Origin: Omnitrophica WOR_2 bacterium RIFCSPHIGHO2_02_FULL_67_20
GTDB taxonomy: Bacteria > Omnitrophota > Gorgyraeia > Aquiviventales > Aquiviventaceae
NCBI GenBank assembly: GCA_001805695.1
Contig: MHGT01000037.1
Location: 1 to 29,777, forward strand
Direction of reading: 5' to 3'
DNA: 29,777 nucleotides
The translations under genes were made by a program, and so were the position numbers. Positions 28,276 through 29,777 of this stretch are shown in pieces. Numbering within the stretch: the stretch's first letter is position 1; each line of letters begins with the position of its first letter. Below the pieces are notes generated by a model. The model was not told where the DNA came from and did no database searches. It saw only the letters and a list, made by a program, of their open reading frames with translations.

Positions 28276-29621
28276 ACCGCTGGGCCGCAGAACCCATGTT
28301 CGGTTCGGGGTTCAGGGTTCGGGGTTCTGGGCAGTTACCCCGAACCCCCAACCCCCAACCCCGAACAATCACGGTGCTCTGCGCGGCACTCCTCTTCGCA
28401 GGAGCAGGGTGCGCTTCCTGGCCCCGCCGCTGGAGTGCCAGGCCGTGCTGCATCGACACCAAGCCGGTGGTCCGCCGACAGCCGATCTGGTGGCATCTCT
28501 TTGACGTGACCGTGTTGGAGCCGGTGGAGCAGCCCTTCACGCTGGTGCGGCCGGCGCGCAAGCTGCTCGGGACTCCGACCCGGGCGCTGAACCTGCGCCA
28601 CGGGGAGCTGACCGGCAGCGCCTTTTTCACCAATCGCGATCCGGCCGGCCTGACCCCTGAGCAGGTGCGCTGGGGCCCCTCCACACCGGAGGATGCTCCG
28701 GCGGCTCCGATGACGATCACGAAGGCCAAAATGGAAGGGAAGACCGCCGGGTTTTTCGTGACGGACGCGCGCGGAGCGCGCTATCTCTTCAAGCTCGACC
28801 CGGTCGACGCCCCGGAGCTGCTTTCAGGCGCCGAAGCGGTCACGAGCAAACTGCTCTACGCGCTGGGCTACCATGTGCCGAGCTACGAGGTTGCACGCGT
28901 GCGTCCCGAGGACCTGCGGCTGGCGGACGGCGCGCAGGGGATGGACGCGGCCTCGCTCGATGCGCTGCTCCTGGCGCGCGTCGAGCGGGGTACGGTGCGG
29001 GTGTCGGCGAGCCGGCTGCTGGAAGGAGAGATCCTGGGCCCGGCGAAGTTCAAGCGGTTCAGAGACTGCGCCGACGTCCGCGCGCTGCGGCTGGCGTATG
29101 GGTGGGTCAACAACATCGACGCCAAGGACCACAACTCGCTGCTCGTCTGGAACGGGAAGGAAACGGTGGGCTACCTCATCGACTTCGGCACGTCGCTCGG
29201 CGCCGACGCCGGGACCGGCGGGCCGAAGCACCCTTGCGCCGGACGGCTGAATACCGTGGACATGCGGGAGCTGGGACTGAAGCTGGTGACCCTGGGCCAG
29301 CACCACCCGCCGTGCGACTACGAATCGCCTGATGTGAGCCCTGGGGTCGGCCGGTTCAGCGCGCGGTTTGACCCGGAGCACTGGAAGCCCTACGCCCCGA
29401 ACCTCGCGTTCAAGGAGATGAACGACGACGACGCCCGGTGGATGGCGCGCCGGATGGCGCGCCTCTCCGCCGCCCAGGTGGAGGCGGCCGTGTCCGCCGG
29501 CCGCTACAGCCATGCGGGCGACGCGGCGTATCTGGTCGCGACGCTGGAGGCGCGGCGCGAGGCGATCATCCGCCGGTATCTTACGCCGGAGGACGCCAAC
29601 ACCTCAAAGGAGGGACGGTGA
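28272..29621 (+). CDS. Lipoprotein with protein-kinase-like motifs (unknown family)
   Basis: I do not recognise the family. The open frame encodes a lipoprotein: basic residues, a hydrophobic stretch and LLFAGAGC, whose Cys (residue 39 from ATG 28296, 47 from GTG 28272) should be lipid-modified, putting the domain outside the cytoplasm. Beyond it, numbered from ATG 28296, are kinase-fold hallmarks in order: K166 (ARYLFKLDP), E180 (LSGAEAVTSKLL), D275-A-K277-D-H-N280 matching the HRDxKxxN catalytic loop except for its first two residues, and DFG at 296-298 (YLIDFGTSLG), 16 residues later. The rest is unassigned. The GTG start overlaps the transporter stop (GTGA). The signal region contains a palindromic repeat; a later GTG at 28374 is a third start option. 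Confidence 0.78.
   Translation: MNRWAAEPMFGSGFRVRGSGQLPRTPNPQPRTITVLCAALLFAGAGCASWPRRWSARPCCIDTKPVVRRQPIWWHLFDVTVLEPVEQPFTLVRPARKLLGTPTRALNLRHGELTGSAFFTNRDPAGLTPEQVRWGPSTPEDAPAAPMTITKAKMEGKTAGFFVTDARGARYLFKLDPVDAPELLSGAEAVTSKLLYALGYHVPSYEVARVRPEDLRLADGAQGMDAASLDALLLARVERGTVRVSASRLLEGEILGPAKFKRFRDCADVRALRLAYGWVNNIDAKDHNSLLVWNGKETVGYLIDFGTSLGADAGTGGPKHPCAGRLNTVDMRELGLKLVTLGQHHPPCDYESPDVSPGVGRFSARFDPEHWKPYAPNLAFKEMNDDDARWMARRMARLSAAQVEAAVSAGRYSHAGDAAYLVATLEARREAIIRRYLTPEDANTSKEGR
28298..28366. repeat. Palindromic repeat (GGTTCGGGGTT type) within the lipoprotein leader
   Basis: Tandem GGTTCGGGGTTCAGGGTTC units on the left are mirrored by CCCCGAACCCCCAACCCCC on the right, so the stretch can fold into one long hairpin. 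It lies at the start of the lipoprotein reading frame rather than between genes, and encodes low-complexity Gly/Arg and Pro/Asn residues before the hydrophobic signal core. Confidence 0.75.
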
Positions 29622-29622
29622 G

Positions 29623-29777
29623 ATGATCCTGTGGTACCTGAAGCACCGGCCGGTCATCCATCCCACCGCGTTCGTCGCGCCGGGCGCCGACGTGATCGGC
29701 CGGGTCCGCCTGGCGAAAGACTCGAGCGTCTGGTTCGGCTGTGTGCTGCGGGGCGACGTCAACCGCATCGACATCGG
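29623..29777 (+). CDS. Gamma-carbonic-anhydrase-like protein (partial, N-terminus)
   Basis: The window ends after 51 codons. The translated start MILWYLKHRPVIHPTAFVAP, then GADVIGRVRLAKDSSVWFGC and VLRGDVNRIDIG, matches the left-handed beta-helix repeats of the gamma-carbonic-anhydrase/YrdA/PaaY family (the SSVWFGCVLRGDV block is typical). The zinc-binding His residues lie further downstream and are not visible. ATG 29623 has AGGAGGG about 8 bases upstream and follows the lipoprotein stop by one base, so it is likely the last visible gene of the same operon. Activity cannot be judged from the part seen. Confidence 0.88.
   Translation, partial: MILWYLKHRPVIHPTAFVAPGADVIGRVRLAKDSSVWFGCVLRGDVNRIDI

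Overview
High-GC bacterial DNA from a Gram-negative organism: it carries a TonB-dependent outer-membrane receptor, a lipoprotein, a LytM-type periplasmic peptidase, PilZ/GGDEF signalling proteins and two exosortase-associated (TIGR04073-like) proteins. Many gene junctions hold short AT-leaning palindromic repeats. These traits would fit an uncultivated lineage such as Omnitrophota, Nitrospirota or Methylomirabilota; that placement is inference and weak.

Layout. (1) 1-2.76 kb: cobO (corrinoid adenosyltransferase), ilvD (dihydroxy-acid dehydratase) and tRNA-Leu(GAG), separated by palindromic repeats. (2) 2.77-5.64 kb: a complete IS1595-like mobile element with 23-bp imperfect terminal inverted repeats and an 8-bp target duplication (TTGACAAG). 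It carries three lower-GC passenger genes (a two-TM coiled-coil protein, an ImmA/IrrE-like metallopeptidase and an unknown protein behind two tandem sigma70-type promoters) plus an ISXO2-like transposase. (3) 5.63-9.67 kb, + strand: promoter, leader with an intrinsic terminator, then a three-gene operon of membrane-anchored coiled-coil proteins, two with PilZ (c-di-GMP-binding) domains and one with a degenerate Mrr-like nuclease fold. (4) 9.68-14.93 kb, - strand: a diguanylate cyclase with an extracytoplasmic sensor, then FIST sensor, GAF histidine kinase and a response regulator-GGDEF protein broken by a one-base frameshift. (5) 15.0-16.3 kb, -: a small unknown protein and a thiosulfate sulfurtransferase. 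(6) 16.3-19.97 kb, -: a cobalamin-riboswitch-controlled operon (promoter, aptamer, terminator, TonB receptor, DUF6580-like membrane protein, unknown membrane protein), a predicted corrinoid-uptake locus. (7) 20-23 kb: two paralogous TIGR04073 proteins (-), a DUF151 bifunctional nuclease and a histidine phosphatase (+), and a YbaK-type deacylase (-) flanked by inverted copies of one intergenic repeat. (8) 23.2-29.78 kb, +: GAF-GGDEF cyclase, M23 peptidase, PgeF/laccase-domain protein, an ATP/ADP-translocase-like transporter with a HEAT-like C-terminus, a lipoprotein with protein-kinase-like motifs, and the start of a gamma-carbonic-anhydrase-like protein.

Themes. c-di-GMP signalling dominates: three GGDEF proteins and two PilZ proteins. 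The most novel candidates are the nucleotide translocase coupled to a predicted extracytoplasmic kinase-like lipoprotein, the B12-riboswitch operon containing two membrane proteins of unknown role, the PilZ/coiled-coil/dead-nuclease operon, and the passenger-bearing IS.
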